From Candidatus Avelusimicrobium vaccinum (GTDB lineage Bacteria; Elusimicrobiota; Elusimicrobia; Elusimicrobiales; Elusimicrobiaceae): a DNA stretch of 64,000 bases. Positions 1-7,982 of the stretch are shown here, in pieces; within the stretch, counting starts at the first letter, position 1, and each line of letters starts with the position of its first letter. The notes under the pieces are model-generated. The model was given only the letters and a program-made list of their open reading frames with translations, did no database searches and had not been told where the DNA came from. The stretch covers positions 13,660-77,659 of the forward strand of contig CADBIY010000002.1 of assembly GCA_902794895.1 (NCBI GenBank), given 5' to 3'. Made by a program: the position numbers and the translations under genes.

Positions 1-1
1 C

Positions 2-703
2 CAATTACGGCAACCCACCGAGCAAGTCTCCTGGCTTTTGGAAAATATCCCTGTGCAAACAAAACAATTATTTATCGGGGAAAAACATGAAGAACCGCTC
101 ATCCTGTCCACTATATCCAAATTAATTGTGCAATTAAAACAAAAATATCCAAACCGGGAGATTATCCTATTTACCGAATTCTTACCCTCCTCTTTTAAAA
201 GGATTCCCACTACGCCGCACCCAGCCGATCCTTACTTTCCCATGTTGGATCCCTATGATCTGGTATGGGAAACGGCGCTACGCAATAATATCCCGGTAAT
301 CGGGCTGGAAAATCCGGAGATCTTCCTGGATTTTTCCAAAACGAAAGATATTCTAACGGATGCAGAAGTAGATTTATGGGCTACATTAGAAGGCGGGCGC
401 ATACGCAATGAATACTGGATTCAAATTTTAAAGAAATACCGCGAACAACACCCGGATGCTTTGTTTATCATCTATACAGGGGCATGGCATTGTTATTATA
501 ACCAATTTTTTTCACTTCCCCATGCGTTTGAACAAGAGACGTCCTGGGTCGTTGAACTTCTCCCAGACAGTAAGGGAATGCGCCTCTTAGAGTCCTTGAC
601 GAATGAGGCAGTTTTTTCAAAGCCTGCTTTAAAATGGGATAGCCGGGAATTAGGTAACATTACCGGATTTGATATTTCATTAAAGGTACGGCCTGAAAAT
701 TAA
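2..703 (+). CDS. ChaN/Tiki-fold-like protein, 5' end outside window
   Basis: The reading frame is open from base 2, so the true start lies upstream; the first internal start codon is a TTG at 38. The visible part is about 233 residues. It has a GEKHEEP motif near the beginning, an acidic TEFLP segment about 30 residues later and a TGAWHC motif about 100 residues further on. GExH plus a later G-x-x-H is the signature layout of the ChaN/TraB/EreA (Tiki) fold, which in ChaN binds haem. The family call is an inference from these motifs only, and the substrate is unknown. It stands alone before tRNA-Ser. Confidence 0.45.
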   Translation, partial: QLRQPTEQVSWLLENIPVQTKQLFIGEKHEEPLILSTISKLIVQLKQKYPNREIILFTEFLPSSFKRIPTTPHPADPYFPMLDPYDLVWETALRNNIPVIGLENPEIFLDFSKTKDILTDAEVDLWATLEGGRIRNEYWIQILKKYREQHPDALFIIYTGAWHCYYNQFFSLPHAFEQETSWVVELLPDSKGMRLLESLTNEAVFSKPALKWDSRELGNITGFDISLKVRPEN

Positions 704-745
704 TCTCTGCAAGAATTCTTCAAAATTAATAAAATAAAAATATCG

Positions 746-832
746 GGAAGGGTGGCCGAGTGGTTTAAGGCGTCAGTCTTGAAAACTGATGTAGGGGCAA
801 CTCTACCGAGGGTTCGAATCCCTCCCCTTCCG
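746..832 (+). tRNA. tRNA-Ser(TGA)
   Basis: An 87-nt class II tRNA. The acceptor stem GGAAGGG (746-752) pairs with CCCTTCC (825-831). The anticodon loop carries TGA, there is an extended variable arm, and a T arm GAGGG-TTCGAAT-CCCTC. The 3' CCA is not encoded. It is a single tRNA between the ChaN-like gene and asnA. Confidence 0.97.
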
Positions 833-900
833 AAAAATTTAAAAGACGTGCCAGCGTAGGTTGCTAACACAAATTTATAATCTATCTTTCCTAAAAAACT

Positions 901-1908
901 ATGACTAAACTTATTTTACCGCCCGGTTACCATAGTTCGACCGATTTGCGGCAAACGCAAAAAGCCATTAAACTGATTAAAGATACTTTTCAGTGTAAAT
1001 TGGCCGCTGCGCTTAATTTGCAACGGGTTTCCGCACCTTTATTTGTAGAAGAAAACAGCGGACTGAATGATGATCTAAACGGCGTAGAACGCCCGGTTTC
1101 TTTTGATATCAAACAAACCGGTGTGCAAGCCGTGATTGTTCATTCGCTCGCCAAATGGAAACGCATGGCACTTAAACTATACCGCTTTGAACCGGGTACC
1201 GGATTATATACGGATATGAATGCTATACGGCGGGATGAAGAAACAGATAACCTGCATTCTATCTATGTAGACCAATGGGATTGGGAACTCATTATCCGTC
1301 CGGAACAACGCACAACCGATTTTTTGCAACAAACGGTTCGTAAAATCGGGCAAGTTCTAACGGATACTTTAGCAGAATTAAAAAAAACATATCCCCAAAT
1401 TAAAACTGAAATTAATCCCGAAATTTATTTTATTTCTACCCAAGAGTTAGAAGACAAATATCCGTCACTTTCCCCCAAAGAGCGCGAGCGCGCTATTACC
1501 AAAGAATATGGAACGGTTTTTATTAGTCAAATCGGAGGACCATTAAAAAACGGGTTGCCGCATGACGGACGTGCGCCCGATTATGATGATTGGTCGTTAA
1601 ACGGAGATTTACTCGTCTACAATCCGGTCCTACAAGATGCCTTTGAAATTTCTTCCATGGGGATCCGTGTGAATGCGGTAAGTTTAAAGAACCAACTGCG
1701 CCAGGCCCATTGTGTGCAACGTGAAAAGTATCCCTATCATCAACAAATTTTATCTAACCAATTGCCGCTAACCATTGGAGGCGGAATTGGGCAAAGCCGG
1801 TTGTGCATGTTACTGTTAGGGAAAGCCCATATCGGCGAAGTACAGTCTTCCTTATGGCCTCAGGGCATGCGGGAAACCTGCGCCAAAAACGGAATCTACC
1901 TGTTATAA
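901..1908 (+). CDS. asnA: aspartate-ammonia ligase AsnA
   Basis: This cytosolic enzyme makes asparagine from aspartate, ammonia and ATP. The 335-residue length is normal for the AsnA family, which is related to class II aminoacyl-tRNA synthetases. Recognisable blocks include VSAPLFVEENSGLNDDLNG, the VHSLAKWKRMAL segment, TDMNAIRRDEE and, near the C terminus, the GGGIGQSRLCMLLL motif 3. A TATAAT box at 876-881 would give a 5' leader of only about a dozen bases with no clear Shine-Dalgarno sequence. The gene is convergent with the TSCPD gene. Because the tRNA-dependent or glutamine-dependent routes would not need it, ammonia is the likely nitrogen donor. Confidence 0.95.
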   Translation: MTKLILPPGYHSSTDLRQTQKAIKLIKDTFQCKLAAALNLQRVSAPLFVEENSGLNDDLNGVERPVSFDIKQTGVQAVIVHSLAKWKRMALKLYRFEPGTGLYTDMNAIRRDEETDNLHSIYVDQWDWELIIRPEQRTTDFLQQTVRKIGQVLTDTLAELKKTYPQIKTEINPEIYFISTQELEDKYPSLSPKERERAITKEYGTVFISQIGGPLKNGLPHDGRAPDYDDWSLNGDLLVYNPVLQDAFEISSMGIRVNAVSLKNQLRQAHCVQREKYPYHQQILSNQLPLTIGGGIGQSRLCMLLLGKAHIGEVQSSLWPQGMRETCAKNGIYLL

Positions 1909-1911
1909 TAA

Positions 1912-2175
1912 TTATTTATCGGTCGGTTGTTCCAACGCCGCACGTAAAGCCAGTGCCAACTGATCTGCGCAAGAGGTTCCTCTCCCGCCGCAGTCATTTC
2001 CAATCAATAAATTTGCGATTTGACCGGCATCAGCCCCTTCTACCAATTTGCTAATAGCCTGTAAATTACCGGGACATCCCCCTATAAAACGGACCTGATG
2101 AATTTTACCGTCTTTCAACTCAAATTGAATTTCCTGTGAACAAACCCCACTGGTTTTATAACTAAAAAACGGCAT
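1912..2175 (-). CDS. TSCPD domain protein (TIGR03905-type)
   Basis: An 87-residue protein with the start taken at 2175, directly after the stop of the upstream gene and behind a GAGGAGGAG ribosome site; the longer reading from 2193 overlaps that gene. It contains GVCSQE, GGCPGN and GNDCGGRGTSCADQ blocks, so four conserved cysteines (about residues 12, 34, 62 and 69). This is the small stand-alone TSCPD family related to the C terminus of B12-dependent ribonucleotide reductases. The cysteines suggest metal binding, but the function is not established. It is translationally coupled to the 2177-2677 gene. Confidence 0.8.
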   Translation of the reverse strand: MPFFSYKTSGVCSQEIQFELKDGKIHQVRFIGGCPGNLQAISKLVEGADAGQIANLLIGNDCGGRGTSCADQLALALRAALEQPTDK

Positions 2176-2176
2176 A

Positions 2177-2677
2177 CTACTCCTCCTCGTCAAAGTCTTC
2201 TTCTTCCGTGCGTAAGTCAGCGGCTAATTTTGCCCAGGCGGATCCCTCCGCCTCAAAATTAATTGTAATCCCCGTATTGGAATAAGGGCCAAATACTTTA
2301 TCTTCCCCGGCAAAAATATTCTGCTCTAGCGTAAGTTGCATCATAAACATATCTTTGGGATTGTAAGAAGAGCAACATCCCAAACTGTTTTGAACAGGAT
2401 ACATATAAATAGATACTTTGGGCTCTAACATCATCCAATTATTTTCTTTATGTTCCTGCAAGGTCTGCAAAATAAAATCGGACAAATAAATCATTTCTTC
2501 ATCTTTTACAGCCACTAAACGGTCAGAAAAATGAGGATCAAAAACAGATTTTCCTTCACAATATAATCCTAACTGATACTCCATAAATTCCCCCTCACTG
2601 CCCGGATTAGACCAAATAGAAAGCGGGGAAATTTCTAACGCCAAATGTGCTTCTTTCCCAAATTTAATTTTTGCCAT
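2177..2677 (-). CDS. hypothetical protein, 166 aa
   Basis: I do not recognise a family. The start at 2677 is supported by a GGGAG ribosome site just upstream. The product is soluble, with no signal peptide or membrane segment, an LGCCSSYNP cysteine pair near residue 100 and a strongly acidic tail ending EEEDFDEEE. A TATAAT-like box lies in the 80-bp divergent gap shared with the 2757 gene. It overlaps nothing and is followed within 1 bp by the TSCPD gene, so the two are probably one transcript. Confidence 0.6.
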   Translation of the reverse strand: MAKIKFGKEAHLALEISPLSIWSNPGSEGEFMEYQLGLYCEGKSVFDPHFSDRLVAVKDEEMIYLSDFILQTLQEHKENNWMMLEPKVSIYMYPVQNSLGCCSSYNPKDMFMMQLTLEQNIFAGEDKVFGPYSNTGITINFEAEGSAWAKLAADLRTEEEDFDEEE

Positions 2678-2756
2678 ATTACTCCCTGTAACGGACTATC
2701 TAATTTCTTTTATTATAGTAAATAACTTTTTGCTAGAATATACAAAAGAGGTTTCT

Positions 2757-3266
2757 ATGCGTTATATCTTATATCTGTTTACTATGTTATTACTGTTTGC
2801 CGGCGGAGTGCTGGTAGGTAATATATTTTTACCCCAACGGGATGCCTCCCTGGCATCGGCAGTTTCAGTTCCCACACTCAATACGGACAATCCGGTTTTG
2901 GAACAAACATCCCGCGAACAGGCCCAACGCAACTTGGAAATTTTAAACCAGGCTCTTTCGGCGTGCCCGGTTGTTGTAAATGAAGAAAAAGACCGTCTGC
3001 TCAACCAAATTAAATTACGCCTGGCATTGGAAAATTTTGAACTTAAAAAATTGAAGTTGGAACTAGAAATTGCGAAAAATCAAACTGTCAATCGTCCGAC
3101 AGCGGAATTTACCCAAGCCAGCGTAGAATATAAGCAAGCCAAGGAACGCGCGGAAAAATTAGCCGATGAACTCTTTCCAGTAATTCAAACTGCACCTGCT
3201 CCCGCAACCGACACACCCAATACGGAAGAAAAAACCGCTACCGAATCAACAGTAGCGGCCAAATAA
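2757..3266 (+). CDS. membrane-anchored coiled-coil protein, hypothetical
   Basis: The start is set at 2757 (MRYILYLF) behind an AGAGG ribosome site, nine codons inside the longest frame. Residues 1-22 form one hydrophobic segment that serves as a signal anchor. Residues about 50-135 are rich in charged residues, Leu and Gln and should be helical or coiled coil (NFELKKLKLELEIAKNQ). The last 30 residues are Pro/Ala/Thr-rich and probably disordered. The gene is divergent from the 2677 gene and convergent with malQ. No function can be assigned; a periplasmic spacer or scaffold is possible. Confidence 0.6.
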   Translation: MRYILYLFTMLLLFAGGVLVGNIFLPQRDASLASAVSVPTLNTDNPVLEQTSREQAQRNLEILNQALSACPVVVNEEKDRLLNQIKLRLALENFELKKLKLELEIAKNQTVNRPTAEFTQASVEYKQAKERAEKLADELFPVIQTAPAPATDTPNTEEKTATESTVAAK

Positions 3267-3291
3267 TTTATTTCCCCAGGAAATAATACCG

Positions 3292-4863
3292 CTAACTACG
3301 GCCGGTTTCTTTTAATAATTGCTGATACATTTTCAACATATCCGCATATTTTTGGACCGCTTCCAGCGGAGTACAATCGCTGCGGTAGGTCCAATTATTT
3401 TCACCCACCGTTCCGGGGGTATTTACTCGGTCTGTCGAACCGATAATATCTTGCCACGAAAACATAGTGAGTGCAGAGGCACTGTCCAATACGCGCTTTA
3501 AAATTGCCCGTTGCGTATCCAGGCACCAAGGCGCACCTTCCAACGTTTTTTGGGCAGAAATCATCTCCCAAATATGTGCGCGTTCGGTACGGTTTTCAGT
3601 TTCCCACCAACCTCGGAGTGTTTCGGTATCATGTGTAGAAGTAGTGGCTAATGAAATGACCGGATAGTTCCGGGGCTCCCGGTAGTAACCGTTATCTTCC
3701 CGTTCCCAGCGCAACACTTTATAACCCGGAATGCGCATTTCAACCAACAGTTGCCTTACATAGTTCGGGATGACCCCCAAATCTTCCCCCACCGCCAAAC
3801 ATGCACCGGCTTGCTCTTGAACCATCGTCAAAAAAGCACGTCCACGGGCCAGTTGATTTTCCTCTCCCTGCACATCAAAAAAACCTTGCTCTTGCTGGGG
3901 AGCAAAAATATAAGTCCGGAAAAAACCCACCAAATGATCTAATCGGAAAATATCATACAGTTCTGTGGCACGGCGAATTTTGCGGCGCCATAAATCGAGT
4001 CCATGCGTATGTTGGTATTCCCAATCGTAGGCTGGCAATCCCCAACGTTGTCCGCCTTTAGAGAATTGGTCCGCCGGAGCCCCTGTTTCATAACCTAAAC
4101 GGAAGTTTTCTCTTTCTGCCCACACTTCCGCGCTATCTAAATTAGTTGCAAAAGGAATATCCCCAAATAACCATACATTTTTTTCTTGCGCATGCGCTTT
4201 AGCCAAACGTAGTTGCTGGTCTAAAATCCATTGTACATACGCAAAGAAGTCGACATATTCCTGATATTGGACTTCAAAGGCATGCACGGCTGTTGGTTCG
4301 TGATTGCGCAAATTTTCGGGCCACTCCAGCCAACTTTGCCAATTATAAAATTCTTTAAGCGCGCGGAATACTTTGTAGGATTTTAACCAACCCGCCTGTG
4401 CTGATTCATAGGCTTCAAAGGCCTGATAACGCGCAGAATGCACACTTTTTTCTGCGGTTAAAAAATACTGATACCCCAGCCACAAGGTTTTTAACTTGGC
4501 TTGTTTAACCGGGAAGAACGGAGCCTTTTTAGCCCCGTGCCATTCACTAATTTTATCTGATAACGAAACTAAATAATCTTGCGCCTCGCGGCTTTTTTGC
4601 ACTTCGGGCACGGCAGTTACATCTGCATATACCGGATCGGTAGCAAAAGCAGTTAGCGCGGAATAGGGGCAATTAATCCCTGGGGCCGTTTCCTGAAGTG
4701 GCAAAATTTGAAGAATTTTTGTTCCCTGCACGGACACCAAATCAATCCACTCGGTTAAGGAACTAAAATCACCGACACCCCAATCGTGCGCTGTTTTCAT
4801 AGCCGCCAGCGGGATTAAAATTCCATTTACCCGGGAAGATAAAATTTGATCCTTCAGTAACAT
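3292..4863 (-). CDS. malQ: 4-alpha-glucanotransferase (amylomaltase, GH77)
   Basis: The enzyme transfers alpha-1,4-glucan segments between maltodextrins in the cytosol, in glycogen or maltose use. The start at 4863 (MLLKDQ) has an AGGAG site overlapping the ridA stop; the 20 residues before it in the open frame would overlap ridA. GH77 landmarks are present: WGVGDF near the N terminus, GDIPFATNLDSAEVWA, the FRLDHLVGFF block with the nucleophile Asp, GEDLGVIP with the acid/base Glu, and TSTHDTETLRGWW. At 523 residues it is of normal short-form length. Confidence 0.95.
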   Translation of the reverse strand: MLLKDQILSSRVNGILIPLAAMKTAHDWGVGDFSSLTEWIDLVSVQGTKILQILPLQETAPGINCPYSALTAFATDPVYADVTAVPEVQKSREAQDYLVSLSDKISEWHGAKKAPFFPVKQAKLKTLWLGYQYFLTAEKSVHSARYQAFEAYESAQAGWLKSYKVFRALKEFYNWQSWLEWPENLRNHEPTAVHAFEVQYQEYVDFFAYVQWILDQQLRLAKAHAQEKNVWLFGDIPFATNLDSAEVWAERENFRLGYETGAPADQFSKGGQRWGLPAYDWEYQHTHGLDLWRRKIRRATELYDIFRLDHLVGFFRTYIFAPQQEQGFFDVQGEENQLARGRAFLTMVQEQAGACLAVGEDLGVIPNYVRQLLVEMRIPGYKVLRWEREDNGYYREPRNYPVISLATTSTHDTETLRGWWETENRTERAHIWEMISAQKTLEGAPWCLDTQRAILKRVLDSASALTMFSWQDIIGSTDRVNTPGTVGENNWTYRSDCTPLEAVQKYADMLKMYQQLLKETGRS

Positions 4864-4870
4864 AAATCTC

Positions 4871-5248
4871 CTATTTTTTTGCAATGGCTTCAATTTGCAC
4901 GGCACTGCCTTTTGGCAAGGCATTTACTTGAAGAGTCGTTCTTGCGGGAGGGTTGTCTTTAAAAAAGGAACTGTACACTTCATTCATTTCGGCAAATTGT
5001 GTTAAATCTGTCATAAAAACGGATATCTTTACCACCTGTTTTAATGAACAACCGGCTTCCTTTAAAATATTTTCCAAATTTTTTAAAATAATTTCCGTTT
5101 GAACGCGCACATCTCCGGTAAAAATTTCACTGGTTACCGGGTCAATGGGTAACAAACCGGAAGTAAACACAAAACCGCCGTCCTCCGTGGCTTGCGAATA
5201 ACAACCAATCGCTTTTGGAGCACTGCTGGCGTTAATAATCTTTTTCAT
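4871..5248 (-). CDS. ridA: RidA-family reactive enamine/imine deaminase
   Basis: This 125-residue protein belongs to the Rid/YER057c/UK114 family, which hydrolyses reactive 2-iminobutanoate/2-aminoacrylate released by PLP enzymes. Diagnostic parts are KAIGCYSQA near the start, FTSGLLPIDP, the central NLENILKEAGCSLKQVVKISVFMTDL region and PPARTT, whose Arg binds the substrate carboxylate. A GGGG-containing ribosome site precedes the start. It is the first gene of a two-gene unit with malQ. A TATAAT box in reverse orientation at 5284-5289 lies 35 bp upstream. Confidence 0.93.
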   Translation of the reverse strand: MKKIINASSAPKAIGCYSQATEDGGFVFTSGLLPIDPVTSEIFTGDVRVQTEIILKNLENILKEAGCSLKQVVKISVFMTDLTQFAEMNEVYSSFFKDNPPARTTLQVNALPKGSAVQIEAIAKK

Positions 5249-5405
5249 AAACAGATTCCCCTTTTATAGACGTAATGTCTTTTATTATATAGTAGCAATG
5301 GCAATGCCGAACTGTCAAACTCTTTTAAAAATTTTGACTGAACTGATAAAAATTGATAAAATAAAGTATAGAAAAATAAGAGCCGTCAAAGATTTGGAAA
5401 AAAAT

Positions 5406-5434
5406 TTGTCAGCGGCCTACTTTTTTAGTATAAT
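5406..5434 (+). promoter_or_regulatory. sigma-70 promoter of the tRNA-Lys/tRNA-Glu unit
   Basis: TTGTCA at 5406-5411 and TATAAT at 5429-5434 are separated by exactly 17 bp. This is a near-consensus promoter about 60 bp before the first tRNA, and it is the best promoter in the window. Confidence 0.85.
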
Positions 5435-5492
5435 AATTAAGTCGGGTTTAACCGGACATGATTAAACCCAAAAGATATTTGACTGATTTTTT

Positions 5493-5567
5493 GCGCTCGT
5501 AGCTCAGTGGTAGAGCATCCGCCTTTTAAGCGGGGGGCCGTGAGTTCAAGTCTCACCGGGCGCACCA
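5493..5567 (+). tRNA. tRNA-Lys(TTT)
   Basis: The acceptor stem GCGCTCG pairs with CGGGCGC (5557-5563) with one G-T pair. The anticodon loop CTTTTAA carries TTT, and the T arm is GTGAG-TTCAAGT-CTCAC. The 3' ACCA is encoded in the gene. It is first of a pair with tRNA-Glu. Confidence 0.96.
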
Positions 5568-5573
5568 TTTAAT

Positions 5574-5645
5574 GCCTTCTTCGTCTATCGGTTAGGACGT
5601 CGGATTTTCAATCCGAAAAGAGGAGTTCGATTCTCCTAGAGGGCG
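5574..5645 (+). tRNA. tRNA-Glu(TTC)
   Basis: The acceptor stem GCCTTCT pairs with AGAGGGC. The anticodon loop TTTTCAA carries TTC, and the T arm is GGAG-TTCGATT-CTCC. CCA is not encoded, unlike in the tRNA-Lys six bases upstream. The two tRNAs share the promoter at 5406 and the terminator at 5671. Confidence 0.96.
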
Positions 5646-5670
5646 TTTTTTTATTTCATACTTTTCCTTG

Positions 5671-5700
5671 AACTCTTGCTTAACGGCAAGAGTTTTTTGT
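5671..5700 (+). terminator. Rho-independent terminator after tRNA-Glu
   Basis: A perfect 9-bp stem (AACTCTTGC with GCAAGAGTT, 6-nt loop) is followed by a T-rich run. It lies 25 bp after tRNA-Glu. Confidence 0.85.
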
Positions 5701-5754
5701 TAAATACTCCCTCTAGGCGGGAGCAAATCCCTAACCTGGGGATAAACCCGGGAT

Positions 5755-6234
5755 TCAAAAACGTTTTATCCGACGGTGACAATACGGTTGCGCCCCGTTA
5801 CGCTCGTAATAGGCCCAGTGATATTCTTCTGCCGGCCAAAACGTCGTAGCAGCCGTAACACGGGTAACTACTTTTAAGCCCTGTTTCTTTAAAATACCGA
5901 TTAAGCGTTCTGCAATGTTTTTTTGTTCCGCAGTAGTGTAAAAAATTTCCGAGCGGTACTGTGGCCCCAAGTCCGGTCCTTGCCCGCCTATTTGAGTAGG
6001 ATCGTGAATTTCAAAAAATCCTTTGGCTAATGTTTCGTAAGATACCTCCGACGGATTAAAAACAATACGAACGGCTTCGGCATGACCGGTCGTGTGTGTA
6101 CATACTTGTTCATAGGAAGGGTGCTCAACCGTACCTCCAATATATCCCGGAAGAATTTCAATAATACCGGGAAAATTTTTCATTAAATGTTCCACTCCCC
6201 AAAAACACCCTCCGGCAAAAATGGCTGTTTCCAT
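5755..6234 (-). CDS. msrA: peptide-methionine (S)-S-oxide reductase MsrA
   Basis: MsrA repairs methionine-S-sulfoxide in proteins with thioredoxin. The active-site motif GGCFWGVEH is at residues 8-16 with the catalytic Cys at about residue 10. GYIGGTVEHPSYEQV, HDPTQ and PQYRSEIFY are typical, and the C terminus YCHRRIKRF keeps a possible recycling Cys. The 159-residue length fits the short single-domain form without a fused MsrB. An AGGAGA ribosome site supports the start. It is transcribed alone, divergent from the lipoprotein gene. Confidence 0.95.
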   Translation of the reverse strand: METAIFAGGCFWGVEHLMKNFPGIIEILPGYIGGTVEHPSYEQVCTHTTGHAEAVRIVFNPSEVSYETLAKGFFEIHDPTQIGGQGPDLGPQYRSEIFYTTAEQKNIAERLIGILKKQGLKVVTRVTAATTFWPAEEYHWAYYERNGAQPYCHRRIKRF

Positions 6235-6304
6235 AAAATCTCCTTTTTTTGTTTATATTAATTGTTTTACAAAGAAGGGTCAAGTATATTTTCTCCTGAA
6301 AAGT

Positions 6305-6310
6305 TATAAT
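6305..6310 (+). promoter_or_regulatory. -10 box predicting a leaderless transcript
   Basis: TATAAT is followed by only 6 nt (AAATAT) before the ATG at 6317, and no Shine-Dalgarno sequence fits. Transcription would begin at or next to the start codon. Confidence 0.6.
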
Positions 6311-6316
6311 AAATAT

Positions 6317-6985
6317 ATGAGACGCTTCTTGCTACTGATACTTTGCGGGACCTGTTGCGCCTGCAATTCACTATTTCCCTATAAAAGCCAATCACTTAAC
6401 GATCTGCACCAATTAATAAAAAATCCACAAAATTATCAAGGGCAAATTGTGTCTTTTTCCGGGACCCTGCGAGGAATCACCGAAGATATACACCGCATTA
6501 AATTAGTTTTACGGGTGGAAGTGCCGCTTTATTATTATGCAACCGGGCAGGATCCTTTATCCTATCAATTATTATTGGTTACTTTTAAAAAAGATACTCC
6601 TGGTATCAGCAGTTTACAACCTAAAAATAATGTCAAAATTTTAGCCCGTATCCGGCAGTTTGAAACCCGGAAAAACTCGTTGGATAAGCCCGTGGGTGTT
6701 TTGCATCTGGAAGCATTGGCTCTGGCAGACCGCACCCATAAAAAGGATTTTTTTCATCACGCCGCGCCGGATTTTCAACTCTACCAATCCTGGAAAACCG
6801 GCCGATTATTTTTTAAGGAAACACCGCTGCAAATTCTATCGGAATTTCCGCAGGAACCGTTATTAACAGAATCTGTCCCTAAACAAAAAGAAGCAGTTTC
6901 TATTACACAGAATAACCTCTCCCAACAACCCGAACACGAACTTATTTTTGAGGAAGAAGAAACTTTTCTCCTTAAGCAAAACTAA
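6317..6985 (+). CDS. putative lipoprotein, unknown function
   Basis: The start is placed at 6317 (MRRFLLLILCGTCCAC), because upstream codons in the same frame lie before the TATAAT box. The N terminus is a short charged-hydrophobic signal with several Cys at residues 10-16, which fits a lipobox. The mature part (about 205 residues) begins with a LIKNPQNYQGQIVSFSGTL segment, resembling OB-fold lipoproteins in which a compound is 'given up' over a small beta barrel (Slp/YeaY-like or DUF-type); this is only a resemblance. The C-terminal 50 residues are Glu/Gln-rich and probably disordered. It stands alone. Confidence 0.6.
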   Translation: MRRFLLLILCGTCCACNSLFPYKSQSLNDLHQLIKNPQNYQGQIVSFSGTLRGITEDIHRIKLVLRVEVPLYYYATGQDPLSYQLLLVTFKKDTPGISSLQPKNNVKILARIRQFETRKNSLDKPVGVLHLEALALADRTHKKDFFHHAAPDFQLYQSWKTGRLFFKETPLQILSEFPQEPLLTESVPKQKEAVSITQNNLSQQPEHELIFEEEETFLLKQN

Positions 6986-7041
6986 AAGAGCCACCCACAC
7001 GCGACTTTCCACGCTTTGTACTTGCTGTTTTTAAATAAAGC

Positions 7042-7139
7042 ATCATTCCCAACTTGATTTGGAATCTTCCGCTTTTGTCGTTACTGTTTCGTAACTACTA
7101 CAACCTACATTGAAGATCCTGAATCAAGTTCAGGATGAC
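7042..7139. repeat. double-hairpin palindromic repeat, copy 1
   Basis: Two 27-bp arms (7042-7068 and 7113-7139) are in inverted orientation around 44 bp. Each arm is itself a hairpin with an ACTTGAT-type loop; the right arm has stem AGATCCTGAA over TTCAGGAT. Copies 2 and 3 are at 28638-28708 and 52677-52747. It lies between the convergent lipoprotein and pilin genes. Confidence 0.75.
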
Positions 7140-7185
7140 TTTATGATTTATCTTAACAACCGGTTCATCGCTCAAACCTTAACAG

Positions 7186-7210
7186 AACCCCGCGCCTAGC
7201 GCGGGGTTTT
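7186..7210 (+). terminator. terminator downstream of the 6317 lipoprotein gene
   Basis: The stem CCCCGCGC-CTA-GCGCGGGG is followed by TTTT on the plus strand, with A bases on the other side. It lies 200 bp past the gene and beyond the repeat element. Confidence 0.7.
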
Positions 7211-7220
7211 CTCTCACACA

Positions 7221-7256
7221 AAAACACCGGCAGTTTATTCAACCGCCGGTGTTTTT
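7221..7256. terminator. bidirectional terminator of the 7278 pilin gene
   Basis: AAAACACCGGC (7221-7231) pairs perfectly with GCCGGTGTTTT (7245-7255). The A and T tracts on both sides allow function in either direction. It sits 22 bp after the pilin stop. Confidence 0.8.
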
Positions 7257-7277
7257 CTAGAATTCTATCTACTTAAA

Positions 7278-7880
7278 CTACGGATTAGACGACGGAATAT
7301 CATTGGAAGTCGGCTTCGTGCAAGCACCTGCTAAGGAGTCAAAGTCTGCACCACCGTTGGCTGTGCTACCATCACTGCAGCACCATTTTCCCGAATCTAA
7401 GTAATCAATACCGCAGAAGTCTGCACACAAGGCAGCACCGTTACCGGCCGTATCTAAACCCGTGCAAGACGTACCTGTTTGCGCATAGTAGCGTTTCAAT
7501 TGGTAGTCATATTGCAAGGTTCCGTTAGAAGAGTGGCGGTCCGCCGTACCGATACCAGCCGTAAAGTCCGTACCGGCCAACGTAATCCCAAAGCCGTTTC
7601 CGTTGGTTCCGGCCACCGGATCTCCTTTGGTATAATACAACGGACCGGTAGCACCTTTCGGGGCTACGTCTAAACCACGGTAATCTTCCGTGTATTTGTT
7701 GATTTGCAAGTATTTGCGTTGTTGCGCTTGGGCAATGTTAGCGAGCAAGGTCACAGCTTCGCCCATGCGGCTGCGTTCTACCGCTTTGAAGTATTGCGGT
7801 AAGGCCATGGCGGCCAAGATGCCGATAATCAATACGACTACCAGCAATTCGATCAGGGTAAAACCCTTCTTATTATTCAT
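7278..7880 (-). CDS. type IV pilin / pseudopilin
   Basis: A 200-residue prepilin with a 6-residue leader ending KKG before FTLIELLVVVLIIGILAAMA. This gives a prepilin-peptidase site with Phe+1 and Glu+5, followed by the hydrophobic N-terminal helix. It belongs to the PilA/PulG family. The rest is a secreted globular head with a Cys-rich C-terminal third (TSCTG, CADFCG, KWCCSDG) that could form disulfides. An AGGAGG-type ribosome site precedes the ATG, and a 17-bp-spaced promoter is at 7940-7968. It is one of seven such genes in the window, monocistronic, with its own terminator. Whether it is the major or a minor pilin cannot be told. Confidence 0.9.
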   Translation of the reverse strand: MNNKKGFTLIELLVVVLIIGILAAMALPQYFKAVERSRMGEAVTLLANIAQAQQRKYLQINKYTEDYRGLDVAPKGATGPLYYTKGDPVAGTNGNGFGITLAGTDFTAGIGTADRHSSNGTLQYDYQLKRYYAQTGTSCTGLDTAGNGAALCADFCGIDYLDSGKWCCSDGSTANGGADFDSLAGACTKPTSNDIPSSNP

Positions 7881-7916
7881 AAAACCTCCTACAGTTTTAT
7901 AATTAAGATGTGCTAC

Positions 7917-7933
7917 GTAACCCTAGGGGTTAC
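7917..7933 (-). promoter_or_regulatory. 5'-end hairpin of the 7278 pilin mRNA
   Basis: GTAACCC and GGGTTAC (3-nt loop) form a 7-bp hairpin that would lie at the very 5' end of the transcript from the 7940 promoter. This is a typical mRNA-stabilising position. It lies 37 nt before the start codon. Confidence 0.5.
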
Positions 7934-7939
7934 CCTTAA

Positions 7940-7968
7940 AGTGTACCACTAATAGTTTAAAAAATCAA
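7940..7968 (-). promoter_or_regulatory. sigma-70 promoter of the 7278 pilin gene
   Basis: On the minus strand, TTGATT (7968-7963) and TACACT (7945-7940) are spaced by exactly 17 bp. They lie about 60 bp before the pilin start. Confidence 0.7.
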
Positions 7969-7982
7969 GACCTATTTTAAAC

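Noticed and set aside
3268-3286. Terminator between the 2757 gene and malQ
   Set aside because: TTATTTCC/GGAAATAA is short, AT-rich and lacks a T run.
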